The position numbers and the translations under genes are program-made. The notes beneath the pieces were generated by a model. The model saw only the letters and a program-made list of their open reading frames with translations, searched no databases and was not told the origin of the DNA. DNA of 57,205 nt, taken from contig JAWABU010000005.1 in assembly GCA_038884455.1 (NCBI GenBank), positions 1-57,205 of the forward strand. The letters run 5' to 3'. Shown in pieces: positions 1 through 8,264 of the stretch (the stretch's first letter is position 1; every line of letters begins with the position of its first letter). This DNA is from Candidatus Thermoplasmatota archaeon (GTDB lineage Archaea; Thermoplasmatota; E2; DHVEG-1).

Positions 1-149
1 GAAATCATATTGAGCAGTGGTATAATCAGTATAAAGCTCGTGTGAAACGCTTCTGGAAGCGTTTTCCACATCGTAGCTCTTTACAGAGTATTAATCAATG
101 GTCTATTGCTTGGACTGGTTTGTATAATCTTCTCTTGGAGGTGTCTTAA
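1..149 (+). CDS. C-terminal fragment of DDE transposase (window edge)
   Basis: The frame is open from the first bases of the window and ends at a TAA at 147-149, giving about 48 residues. The reading begins NHIEQWYNQYKARVKRFWKR and continues with a basic, aromatic-rich tail. That is the usual look of the C-terminus of an IS6/IS240-like DDE transposase, where the last catalytic Glu lies in an N-x-(V/I)-E-x-W context; the Glu in NHIEQW fits. The 5' part lies outside the window, so it is unknown whether the element is intact. The family assignment is by motif memory only. Confidence 0.6.
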   Translation, partial: NHIEQWYNQYKARVKRFWKRFPHRSSLQSINQWSIAWTGLYNLLLEVS

Positions 150-176
150 GTTGACAGTCTCTGGTGGGACAATCGA

Positions 177-187
177 TATATTTAAAT
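177..187 (+). promoter_or_regulatory. TATA box for the propeller gene
   Basis: TATATTTAAAT matches the archaeal TATA box. A start site about 25 nt downstream would give a short leader carrying GGGG at 221-224, seven bases before the ATG at 231. It lies just downstream of the transposase remnant. Confidence 0.5.
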
Positions 188-230
188 GCACCATGAGCTA
201 TAATTATCATTATATTTTAAGGGGTCGTAT

Positions 231-1436
231 ATGAAGAAATGTTGGTTATTTCTAATGTGTATCTTGTGTACGAGTGGATTCATGATTTCATCTTTAGGTG
301 CGCATAAACAAGAACTGTCATCTGGCAGTTGGGTTTCTTCAGGGTATGTACTTCAGTGGCAGCAGAGTTATGGTTCAAATCCTGGTTTCGGCGCCCGCTA
401 TGAGGGACCACAGCCGATAGGTGATGCTGATAATGATGGAAAAAACGAGTTGATTATCGGAGGACGTGATCAACGCTTAAGAATTATGAAATGGAATGAT
501 GCTGTTGGAACCTATGACGAGGTTGAGACGATTTTTTGTCCATTCTATCCGTTCTATCAGATGGATCCTGGTGGTTTTGCAATAGGTGATGTGACCAATG
601 ATGGAACCAATGAGATTGCTGCAACGTGGGGAACTGCAGTGTATAGATACATCCTCGGGAATTATCGATTTCTTGGTTGGAATCCATGGATTTTCCGACA
701 TGGTGGAGGAAGTGCTGATTGTATCATTGGCGATATTACCAACGATGGAAAAAACGAGTTGATTGTTACTGGCGGCGGTTTTCATGGGCAAGTTCCTGAG
801 GTTGTCGTATTCCGCTGGATTGGTTTTCGACTCTTCAAAATAGCGGTATGGGATGATCCTGGTGTTGATGGATACGTGTACATGCCTGGTCTTGGTGATA
901 TCGATGGTGATGGTGAAAACGAGCTTGCGGTAGCATCTGCGAATAAACTTGTTGTTCTTGATTGGAACAAAGCAACAAAACAGTTTGATGCAACCATTGT
1001 AAAACAGTATATGGGGCAGAATGGTGGTCCCTTTGGCTGTGTCTGTAAAGATGCTGATAGCGATGGGAACAATGAAATTCTCCTTAGCTTTTATGCACCA
1101 CGAATTTCGATTTTTAAATGGAATGGAACAGCATATCATCAACAGTTTGATCTTCAATGGCCTGGTGGAGAGCCAGTGATTGAAGGAATCGATATCGGAG
1201 ATACGGATTCGGATGGATTTAATGAGGTATGTGCAGGTGCAGGGGTCACACATATTCTGCAGTGGAATGGTGAAACCTATGTGGAAGAGGCAGTTCTTCC
1301 CACGTGGGGATGGATCGCAGTGTTAAACATTGGTGATTGCGACAACGATGGGAACAACGAGATCAGCATCGGCAATGTCGCAATTGATGCCGGACAAGAG
1401 TTCATGCAGTGGGTTTACAAGTTTTCATCAGGATAG
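231..1436 (+). CDS. Secreted FG-GAP/VCBS-type seven-repeat beta-propeller protein
   Basis: A 401-residue protein with a typical Sec signal peptide (basic MKK, a hydrophobic core to about residue 22, then GAHKQ). The mature part carries seven copies of a D-x-D-x-D-G-x-N-E loop, for example GDADNDGKNELIIGG, GDITNDGKNELIVTGG and GDIDGDGENELAVAS. These loops are spaced about 45-60 residues apart, as in FG-GAP/VCBS repeats, which bind Ca2+ and form one blade each. Seven repeats suggest a single closed seven-bladed propeller. There is no membrane anchor at the C-terminus, so it is probably released or cell-surface associated. The ligand is unknown. A GGGG ribosome-binding site precedes the ATG. Confidence 0.8.
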   Translation: MKKCWLFLMCILCTSGFMISSLGAHKQELSSGSWVSSGYVLQWQQSYGSNPGFGARYEGPQPIGDADNDGKNELIIGGRDQRLRIMKWNDAVGTYDEVETIFCPFYPFYQMDPGGFAIGDVTNDGTNEIAATWGTAVYRYILGNYRFLGWNPWIFRHGGGSADCIIGDITNDGKNELIVTGGGFHGQVPEVVVFRWIGFRLFKIAVWDDPGVDGYVYMPGLGDIDGDGENELAVASANKLVVLDWNKATKQFDATIVKQYMGQNGGPFGCVCKDADSDGNNEILLSFYAPRISIFKWNGTAYHQQFDLQWPGGEPVIEGIDIGDTDSDGFNEVCAGAGVTHILQWNGETYVEEAVLPTWGWIAVLNIGDCDNDGNNEISIGNVAIDAGQEFMQWVYKFSSG

Positions 1437-1598
1437 CTGGGAGATCTCACATGTCACGCGTATATGTGGATTCTGCTTGAAGTTGATATTCTTCTCTTGG
1501 AGGAGTTGCTGTTTTTTCTGTGATGTATTCCATAAATATAATAAACTCATTTGATATTGTTACCTAAAAAAATTTGAGTATAATATTATGGGATAGAT

Positions 1599-2543
1599 AT
1601 GAAAGGGCGAGGCATTGGTTTCGGAAAGGCGATACTCTTTAACGAACATTTTGTTGTCTATGGAATACCTTCGATTGTGTCGGCAATTGGGAACTATACG
1701 GTTGCTCGAATTGAACCATGGGAAAAACCTGAAGTTCACTTGGTTGATAACCGACCGGCGACACCACGATATAAAGAGGAGAAAAGGGACCAGCAGCAAG
1801 ATTCGTTGCGAAGAATACTTGCAAAGATGAATATTGATCCGAAAAAACATGGTTTCCAGGTTATCCTTGAGGGGAATCTTGTTGCAGCTAGTGGTATTGG
1901 TGCAAGTGCAGCATCCTGCGTTGCAATTGCTCGTGCATTATCAAGTTATTTTGATTTACATCTTTCTGATGAAGAGATTAACGATGTTGCATTTGAAGGG
2001 GAAAAAGGATATCATGGGACGCCATCTGGTGTTGATAATACTGCATCAACCTATGGTGGTTTGATTTGGTTCCAAAAAGGTGAACCAAATGTTATTGATC
2101 GGATTAGTATCTCTGCACCAGTAGAAGTGGTGATCGCTGATACCGGAAAAGTTGCAAATACCCAGGCAGCTGTTGCCGGAGTTCGTGAGCGGAAAGAAAA
2201 GAACCCTGCGAAGTACAAAGAAATTTTCGACCGGGCAGAGAACATTACCTACCTTGCAAAACGAGCTTTACAGGAAGAGGATTATAAAGGTCTTGGGAAG
2301 TTGATGAATGAGAATCATAAGTTGTTACAGCAGATTGAAGTATCAAGTCGAGAGCTTGATTTTCTTGTCAGTATAGCACGGGAGTACGGAGCATATGGTG
2401 CAAAGTTAACTGGTGGTGGTCTTGGTGGAAATATGATTGCACTCACACCAGGAAGAGATCTGCAGAAAAAAGTTGCAAATGCGATTGAAAAAGAAGGATT
2501 TCAAACACTCCAAACCGTGATCGGAGCAGTTGGGGAGGAATAA
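1599..2543 (+). CDS. mvk: Mevalonate kinase
   Basis: 314 residues, the normal size for archaeal mevalonate kinase (GHMP kinase superfamily), which phosphorylates mevalonate with ATP in isoprenoid lipid synthesis. The N-terminal motif GKAILFNEHFVVYG corresponds to the family's GK-x-x-L-x-GEH-x-V-V-x-G. The ATP-binding loop reads AASGIGASAASCVA (GIGASAA in place of the usual GLGSSAA). The third motif, KLTGGGLGGNMIAL, is near residue 270. The segment GTPSGVDNTASTYGG matches the P-S-G-x-D-N substrate loop. The decarboxylase gene follows after 7 nt, so the two are probably co-transcribed. A TATA-like AT-rich stretch (CATAAATATAATAAA) lies around 1530-1545. Confidence 0.93.
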   Translation: MKGRGIGFGKAILFNEHFVVYGIPSIVSAIGNYTVARIEPWEKPEVHLVDNRPATPRYKEEKRDQQQDSLRRILAKMNIDPKKHGFQVILEGNLVAASGIGASAASCVAIARALSSYFDLHLSDEEINDVAFEGEKGYHGTPSGVDNTASTYGGLIWFQKGEPNVIDRISISAPVEVVIADTGKVANTQAAVAGVRERKEKNPAKYKEIFDRAENITYLAKRALQEEDYKGLGKLMNENHKLLQQIEVSSRELDFLVSIAREYGAYGAKLTGGGLGGNMIALTPGRDLQKKVANAIEKEGFQTLQTVIGAVGEE

Positions 2544-2550
2544 GAGAACT

Positions 2551-3861
2551 ATGAATCTTCGGGATTTTCTGAAACATCTTGAACATCAGAATAAATTGAT
2601 CCGTGTTAAGAAACCAGTTTCCGTAGAGTATGAGATTGCGAATGTTATTCATGGGTTTAACGAACAACCGATTCTTTTTGAACAGGTGAAAGGGTATCGT
2701 TTTCCTGTTTTTGCAGGCATTACGTCAAATCGAGATATTATTGCTGAGGCGCTTGGAACAACCAAAGATCAACTTCTCATGCGACTGGTGAACGCATTAC
2801 GTCATCCTGTTGAACCTAAGCTTGTTGACAAAGCACCCTGTCAAGAAGTGGTTATAAAAAATCCAGATCTTGATCAGCTTCCGTTGCTGCTGCATCTACC
2901 TGGTGATGGCGGACGGTATGCCACAGCAACAGTTTCAACCATTAAAGATCCTGATACCGGGCGGAATGTTGCGTATCATCGATTGATGCAACGAGGGAAA
3001 AACAGATTCACCGCTCGGCTTATTAAAGGCCGTCAGACTCGGACGACGTATGATAAGACCGATGGTGATTTGGAGATGGCGGTCTGCATTGGGAATTCAG
3101 TTGCGGTGATGCTTGCAGCATCGCTCGGTCCACCGTCTGGTGTTGATGAGTTTTCCATTGCGAATGCGCTTGATCCGATGGAGATGGTGAAATGTAAGAC
3201 AAAAGATCTTGAAGTTCCTGCATTGTCAGAGATTGTTCTTGAAGGTCGTCTCACGAAAGAGGTTGACAAAGAAGGACCGTTTCTTGATTTAACGGAAACA
3301 CGGGATTTCGAACGGCAAGAACCTGTATTTGTCGTGGATTGTATCACCCATCGAAAAGATGCAATGTACCAGGCGTTGATTCCTGGTCGTTTTGAACACA
3401 AAGTTCTCATGGGGATGCCCAAAGAGCCGACGATTTATGATGAGGTGAGTAAGGTTGTAACATGTAAGAATGTGTTGATAACGCTTGGCGGTGGTTCTTG
3501 GCTTCATGGTATTGTTCAGATCGAAAAAAAACATCCTGATGATGGAAAAAAAGCAATCGAAGCAGCTTTTGAAGGTCATAAGAGTATGAAGCATGTTGTG
3601 ATTGTTGATGATGATGTTGATATTTATAATCCAGTTGCTGTTGAATGGGCGATCGCAACCCGTTTCCAAGGGGATCGTGATTTGATTGTGAAATCTGATC
3701 AACCCGGCAGTTCACTGGATCCTTCCTCAAAGCAGGAACCTGGGAAAAAAGCACTCACCGCAAAGGTTGGTGTTGATGCAACGATTCCTACTGGTATTGA
3801 GAAGAGTAAGTATGAGATTGTTCGATATAAAAAAGTTGATGTGAATGCCTACCTGCGGTGA
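2551..3861 (+). CDS. UbiD-family decarboxylase, candidate anhydromevalonate phosphate decarboxylase
   Basis: A 436-residue UbiD-family (prenylated-FMN-dependent) decarboxylase. The start at 2551 (MNLRDFLKHLEHQ) is chosen because GGAGG at 2533-2537 sits at good spacing; an in-frame ATG at 2530 would overlap the kinase. Recognisable family features include RDFLKHLE at the N-terminus, the conserved YHRLMQRGKNRFTAR region near residue 140, ALIPGRFEHKVLMGMPKEP, and VDDDVDIYNPVAVEWAIATR with its acidic metal-binding stretch near residue 360. Archaea with the modified mevalonate pathway use a UbiD homologue to decarboxylate trans-anhydromevalonate 5-phosphate to isopentenyl phosphate. Adjacency to mevalonate kinase makes that role the best guess. 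An aromatic-acid decarboxylase role is the alternative. Confidence 0.85.
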   Translation: MNLRDFLKHLEHQNKLIRVKKPVSVEYEIANVIHGFNEQPILFEQVKGYRFPVFAGITSNRDIIAEALGTTKDQLLMRLVNALRHPVEPKLVDKAPCQEVVIKNPDLDQLPLLLHLPGDGGRYATATVSTIKDPDTGRNVAYHRLMQRGKNRFTARLIKGRQTRTTYDKTDGDLEMAVCIGNSVAVMLAASLGPPSGVDEFSIANALDPMEMVKCKTKDLEVPALSEIVLEGRLTKEVDKEGPFLDLTETRDFERQEPVFVVDCITHRKDAMYQALIPGRFEHKVLMGMPKEPTIYDEVSKVVTCKNVLITLGGGSWLHGIVQIEKKHPDDGKKAIEAAFEGHKSMKHVVIVDDDVDIYNPVAVEWAIATRFQGDRDLIVKSDQPGSSLDPSSKQEPGKKALTAKVGVDATIPTGIEKSKYEIVRYKKVDVNAYLR

Positions 3862-4162
3862 AGGAAAATATCTAGTTACTCTGGAGCGGAAACAAATTGG
3901 TGAGGATCTTGTTTTTTTTCTTTTTGGTGGAGAAAAACCACATATCGGTGGCGTGGTGATCTGCGAACCGGGTAAAAAGCCACATGTAGTATCTTTTAAC
4001 GGGCATTATGATCATCGGGTGTTAGAGCCAGTTGCTACTGCAGCATGTGCGAAGTATAAGACGCGAGTAGTTGTTCTTGGCGGCATCCATATTGATCATG
4101 CTACACAACAAGAGATTGATCAGGTGGTTTCTAACTGCAATCAGCTGATCAATACGATTTAA
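3845..4162 (+). CDS. Small LpdD-like (prenyl-flavin chaperone-like) protein
   Basis: A 105-residue protein whose start overlaps the last 17 nt of the UbiD-family gene, suggesting translational coupling. The sequence has a GGEKPHIGGVVICEPGKK motif followed by a strand-rich segment and GGIHIDHATQQEI. This resembles the small LpdD/gallate-decarboxylase-subunit-D domain (PAC4-like fold) often encoded next to UbiD enzymes and proposed to help load prenylated FMN. The family assignment is from memory of the PHIG motif and is not certain. The context strongly supports a role with the preceding decarboxylase. A T-rich stretch (GTTTTTTTGC) follows the stop. Confidence 0.6.
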   Translation: MPTCGEGKYLVTLERKQIGEDLVFFLFGGEKPHIGGVVICEPGKKPHVVSFNGHYDHRVLEPVATAACAKYKTRVVVLGGIHIDHATQQEIDQVVSNCNQLINTI

Positions 4163-4261
4163 CGTTTTTTTGCTTTCGATGGTTCACTGTGTGGTTTCTG
4201 GTGATGTGAGTAAAACCCAAATGTTTATGAGTTGGGTACATATGTCCTGTGGGTAAGAGTA

Positions 4262-5818
4262 ATGACGGTTCATCAGGGCTATGCTCTCTTAAGCGTGTAT
4301 GATAAGCGAGGAATTACTGAATTTGCAGAACAATTGACTCATTGTGGTATTACTATTGTTACAACCGGTGGAACTGCAGCGGTGTTAAAAAAAGCAGGTA
4401 TTTCTTTTGTTGAGGTTTCACAGCTCACTGGCTTTCCTGAGATGCTTGATGGTCGTGTGAAAACGTTGCATCCGGTGATTCATGCAGGGATTTTAGCACG
4501 TCGTGAAGATAAAAACCATATGGAAACATTGCATCGACAGAAGATTCATCCGATTGATTATGTTGTCTGTAATTTGTATCCATTTGAGCAGACAATCCAA
4601 AAACCCCAAGTGAGTCTTTTTGATGTTATTGAAAACATTGATATCGGTGGCCCAACGTTGATTCGAGCTGCAGCAAAAAATTATCCTGATGTGGTCGTAC
4701 TGACGAATCCATCGCAGTATGCGGAGGTAGTTGCTGCCTTACGCGACGGTAAAAATATCAGTCTTGAACAGCGGAAACGTTTTGCTATTGAAGCATATGC
4801 ACATACTGCGCAGTATGATACGATCATTGCTACGTATTTGCGTGGTTTATGGAGTGAGGAGATACTTCCTGATACTTTTTCAGTGACGATGCGGAAGGTT
4901 CAGGAGCTTCGATATGGAGAAAATCCGCATCAGAAAGCAGCATTTTACAAAGCAGTACCTGAGGTACATGAACCCTGTATTGTGAATGCAAAACAACTTC
5001 ATGGAAAAGAACTGTCATATAACAATATTCTTGATGCCGACTGTGCTCTTGAATGCGTCAAAGAATTTACAATGCCCTCCTGTGTGATTATTAAACATGC
5101 GACTCCGTGTGGAATTGCATGTGCATCAACGTTGAAACAGGCATGGCTTGATGCATTTGCAACTGATACGTATTCACCATTTGGTGGCATTGTTGCATTT
5201 AACCGAGAGGTTGGAAAAGAGCTTGCCATGGAACTTTCAAAACAGTTTCTTGAGGTTATTATTGCACCGAATTACAGTCCTGATGCAGTACATATTCTTT
5301 CTCAGAAGAAAAATGTACGACTCTTAAAGGTAGAAAACATTGATCATTTTGAACAACGGAAAGGGTTGCAACTCCGAAGTGTTGTAGGGGGGTTTCTTGT
5401 CCAAGAGCGAGATGTTTGGTTTTCTGAGTTAAAAAACTGGAAAACGGTTACGAAACTACAACCAGATGAAAAAACGCTTGAGACTATGATGTTTGCAGTG
5501 AAATGTGTGAAACATGTAAAATCAAACTCAGTTCTTTTTGCAAAGGATACGAGAACTGTTGCAATTGGGGGTGGTCAGACTTCTCGGGTTGATGCAACAT
5601 GGATTGCGACACACAAGGGTAAGGAGAATATTCAAGGGTCAGTGATGGCTAGCGATGCATTTTTCCCGTTTCGAGATGCGGTTGATGTCGCTGCACAAGC
5701 AGGTGTTCGAGCTATTGTTCAGCCTGGTGGAAGTATCAGGGATGACGAGGTTATTCAAGCGGCAGATGAACATAATCTGATCATGGTGTTTACTGGACAG
5801 CGGTACTTTAGACATTGA
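4262..5818 (+). CDS. purH: Bifunctional AICAR formyltransferase / IMP cyclohydrolase
   Basis: 518 residues from the ATG at 4262 (MTVHQGYALLSVYDKRG), the canonical PurH length. The N-terminal IMP cyclohydrolase (MGS-like) domain has SVYDKRGI, TTGGTAAVLKKAGI and DGRVKTLHPVIHAG. The formyltransferase domain has LRYGENPHQKAAFY, the catalytic IKHATPCGIA motif (Lys-His), and IGGGQTSRVDA near the C-terminus. It would convert AICAR to FAICAR with 10-formyl-tetrahydrofolate and then cyclise it to IMP. A weak TATA-like ATGTTTATGA sits at about 4221-4230, giving a very short leader. Notably, PurP, the archaeal enzyme for the same FAICAR step, is also encoded in this window. Confidence 0.93.
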   Translation: MTVHQGYALLSVYDKRGITEFAEQLTHCGITIVTTGGTAAVLKKAGISFVEVSQLTGFPEMLDGRVKTLHPVIHAGILARREDKNHMETLHRQKIHPIDYVVCNLYPFEQTIQKPQVSLFDVIENIDIGGPTLIRAAAKNYPDVVVLTNPSQYAEVVAALRDGKNISLEQRKRFAIEAYAHTAQYDTIIATYLRGLWSEEILPDTFSVTMRKVQELRYGENPHQKAAFYKAVPEVHEPCIVNAKQLHGKELSYNNILDADCALECVKEFTMPSCVIIKHATPCGIACASTLKQAWLDAFATDTYSPFGGIVAFNREVGKELAMELSKQFLEVIIAPNYSPDAVHILSQKKNVRLLKVENIDHFEQRKGLQLRSVVGGFLVQERDVWFSELKNWKTVTKLQPDEKTLETMMFAVKCVKHVKSNSVLFAKDTRTVAIGGGQTSRVDATWIATHKGKENIQGSVMASDAFFPFRDAVDVAAQAGVRAIVQPGGSIRDDEVIQAADEHNLIMVFTGQRYFRH

Positions 5819-5880
5819 TTGAAAACCAATGCTGGTTTTGTATCCAAATTTTTTTATCCTCTAGCTTGATATGTCAGCAG

Positions 5881-7731
5881 ATGAAATTTCATATGAGTCA
5901 TCGTGATGGTGCTGCGCGAATTGGTAACATCATGATTTCTGAACAGCAGGTTACAACACCAACGATTGTGTTCGTTGAGACGTCTCGATGTAGATCTCCT
6001 GTTTTTGCTGATATTATAGTGACTAAAGAGCCGGGGAAGAAACCTGATGGGAAACCAAGGTTGCTTCTTGATCAGAGTTTATTTACCACAGCTCTTAATC
6101 CTGAGGAAGAATCTGTATCAAGTTCTTTGTTTTTTCCCTCTGATGTTTCAGCTGAGCTGCATCGGTATGCATATGAATATACCAAACAGCATAGCACCCA
6201 GCCGTACTGTGTTATACCTGCGAATCTCGAATGTCTTGATTTGTTTACGAACAATAATCATGTGGTTCTCTGGATTGTTGCTGGTGCGCGACAGGCATTT
6301 CTCCGGGTTGAGTTATTTGTTTTTTTCCTTTTGAAACTTCGGGAGCAGGTCGGATATGAAAAAATCGTATATTTACCTTCGTTAGGAGAGCCAAGGAATC
6401 TTGCTTTACTGTCGTATATGGGTGTTGATTTGTTTGATTCGATGGCCGCATTTCTCAACGCACGGAATAATATTTTTCTTTTTCCGACAGGAAATATTCA
6501 AAAGGACCTGCTTCGTGAAGTGCCGTGTAGTTGTCCAGCATGTACCACTGCGCATCACGATCCACAGCAGATGGATTCTGATGACATCCTTCTGCATAAT
6601 TATTCTGTGATGGTTCAGGAGATCTGTTTAATTCGACATGCGATTCTTCAGGGAAATCTACGAGATCTGGTTGAACAACGAGTACGGAGTAGTCCTCATC
6701 AAGCTGCGATTCTCCGAGTTCTTGATGCTGAGAAGTACTCTTTTTTTGAAGAGCGAATGCCAATTACCAGAAAGACGGTTCTTTGTGCCACAACCAAAGA
6801 TGCTCTGCACAGACCTGAGATCCGTCGTTTTCAGGAGCGATTACTTTCTCGTTATGCTAAGCCATCAAGTGCTAAAATTCTTTTATTGTTACCCTGTTCA
6901 GCGCGAAAGCCGTACTCATTTTCACCTTCGCACCGGCGATTCCAAAGCGTTCTACAGCAGGTGGAAAACTCTGCATGTATTCATGAAGTGATGGTAACTT
7001 CACCATTGGGTCTCGTTCCTCGAGAGTTAGAGCTTGTGTATCCTGCTGCTCGGTATGATATTGCTGTTACAGGGGTATGGGATGAAGATGAAAAGAAGAT
7101 GATTCAGGAACTTCTCCAGCAGTATCTCGAAAAAAACAGATATGATGCTGTCTTTATTCATCTTCCGAAGGTTATGCAAGAGTTTCTTGGTGAGGTACTT
7201 CCTGATTCAACGGTAACATGTGTTGATGATCCCTCCTCTGAGAAATCTTTACAAAAACTTTTTTCGATATTGAGTAGTTTTTCAAGTGGTAAATCGGTGT
7301 GTGATCTGCGAAAAAGAATCATTGAAAATCTGTACAGTCTTGCTTTATATCAGTTTGATCAGAAGATTACTGACCGATTATTCAGTGGTGTTGAGGTTCG
7401 AGGAAAATATCCTTTCTATAAACTTATGCATCATAGCCGGCAACTTGGTATGCTCACGCAGGAACGAGGATTGTTGTCGCTCACTTTAGAAGGAGCAATG
7501 CATATTGGCACATGGGATCATTACTGGGTTGATATCTTTGATGATTTTCCGTTAAAAGGATCGGTATTTGCACCAGGAGTTGAACATGCAGATCCGTTAA
7601 TACGGGTAGGCGATGAGGTTGTCATCCGACGAGATCATAGGGTTTGTGGTGTTGGTGTTGCAGTGATGAACGGGGTTGAGATGGTACAACTTTCGCATGG
7701 TGAAGCTGTAAAATTGCGGCATCATTGTTGA
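5881..7731 (+). CDS. arcS: Archaeosine synthase (TGT-like, ArcS)
   Basis: About 616 residues from the ATG at 5881 (MKFHMSHRDGAARIGNI), chosen because homologues begin just before the R-D-G-x-A-R-x-G block; the frame is open further upstream to 5815. ArcS converts preQ0 at tRNA position 15 toward archaeosine. The key signature PC-x3-KPY-x2-S-x2-H is present as PCSARKPYSFSPSH near residue 338. A degenerate TGT-like N-terminal region carries a cysteine cluster (PCSCPACTTAHH) near residue 215. The C-terminus is a PUA domain (SVFAPGVEHADPLIRVGDEV). The last 10 nt overlap the convergent gene on the other strand. Confidence 0.9.
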   Translation: MKFHMSHRDGAARIGNIMISEQQVTTPTIVFVETSRCRSPVFADIIVTKEPGKKPDGKPRLLLDQSLFTTALNPEEESVSSSLFFPSDVSAELHRYAYEYTKQHSTQPYCVIPANLECLDLFTNNNHVVLWIVAGARQAFLRVELFVFFLLKLREQVGYEKIVYLPSLGEPRNLALLSYMGVDLFDSMAAFLNARNNIFLFPTGNIQKDLLREVPCSCPACTTAHHDPQQMDSDDILLHNYSVMVQEICLIRHAILQGNLRDLVEQRVRSSPHQAAILRVLDAEKYSFFEERMPITRKTVLCATTKDALHRPEIRRFQERLLSRYAKPSSAKILLLLPCSARKPYSFSPSHRRFQSVLQQVENSACIHEVMVTSPLGLVPRELELVYPAARYDIAVTGVWDEDEKKMIQELLQQYLEKNRYDAVFIHLPKVMQEFLGEVLPDSTVTCVDDPSSEKSLQKLFSILSSFSSGKSVCDLRKRIIENLYSLALYQFDQKITDRLFSGVEVRGKYPFYKLMHHSRQLGMLTQERGLLSLTLEGAMHIGTWDHYWVDIFDDFPLKGSVFAPGVEHADPLIRVGDEVVIRRDHRVCGVGVAVMNGVEMVQLSHGEAVKLRHHC

Positions 7732-8264
7732 TCTGTTTGTTTCATGGTGTTTTGTTTGCCGCAGTATGGGCAAACGAGAATTGAGATTTCAGCAACCGGT
7801 TGGGTACCTTCAGCCCACAGCGAGACCGACTCATTGCAATCACTACAGGTGAATGTAATTCGTGCAGATTTTTTCTCAGGTATTTCAGCGGTTATAACTG
7901 TTGGTTTTTTTGGGATGCGACCAAGATAGCCGCAGTCAGGGCAGGTGAGCAGGAATTCTTTTTTGTTGTTCTTTTTTGACTTTTTTACTGCAAAGATGCC
8001 ATAGCATTTCGGACATTTGAAATGATGGAGGTTTCCTTTGAGTGTCTTTTCGAATTCTTCGACAATGTTTTTTTCTTCCTTTGGTTTTTGTTGCCGAATG
8101 GTGACGGAGATCATTATGATGAGCAGAATGATGAGAATACTGTATATCACCATGATTTCGAGCATCCATCCTTGGTTGGTGATAATATCAAAAAGTGATA
8201 TGAGGAATACAGCGATTCCAAGGAAAAGGAATGCAAGGATTGCCGGTTTTTGTTTCTGGATCAT
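7722..8264 (-). CDS. Membrane protein with two tandem zinc ribbons
   Basis: 180 residues. Two transmembrane helices fill residues 8-55, followed by a charged linker and a cytoplasmic-type tail with four CxxC pairs: FKCPKCYG, LTCPDCGYLG, FTCSDCNES and LVCPYCGKQ. The spacing suggests two separate four-cysteine zinc ribbons. The ATG overlaps the TGA of the preceding secreted-protein gene (ATGA), so the two are translationally coupled. That coupling hints at a shared surface or membrane role. I do not recognise a named family. Confidence 0.75.
   Translation of the reverse strand: MIQKQKPAILAFLFLGIAVFLISLFDIITNQGWMLEIMVIYSILIILLIIMISVTIRQQKPKEEKNIVEEFEKTLKGNLHHFKCPKCYGIFAVKKSKKNNKKEFLLTCPDCGYLGRIPKKPTVITAEIPEKKSARITFTCSDCNESVSLWAEGTQPVAEISILVCPYCGKQNTMKQTDQQ

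Noticed and set aside
370-385. GGTTCAAATCC, like the T-arm of a tRNA
   Set aside because: It lies inside the signal-bearing propeller gene (reads SYGSNPGF) and has no acceptor or anticodon arms around it.
477-1253. Long open frame (258 codons) antisense to the propeller gene
   Set aside because: It mirrors the repetitive Asp/Gly-rich gene, has no protein-family features, and the plus-strand gene has signal peptide, repeats and ribosome-binding site.
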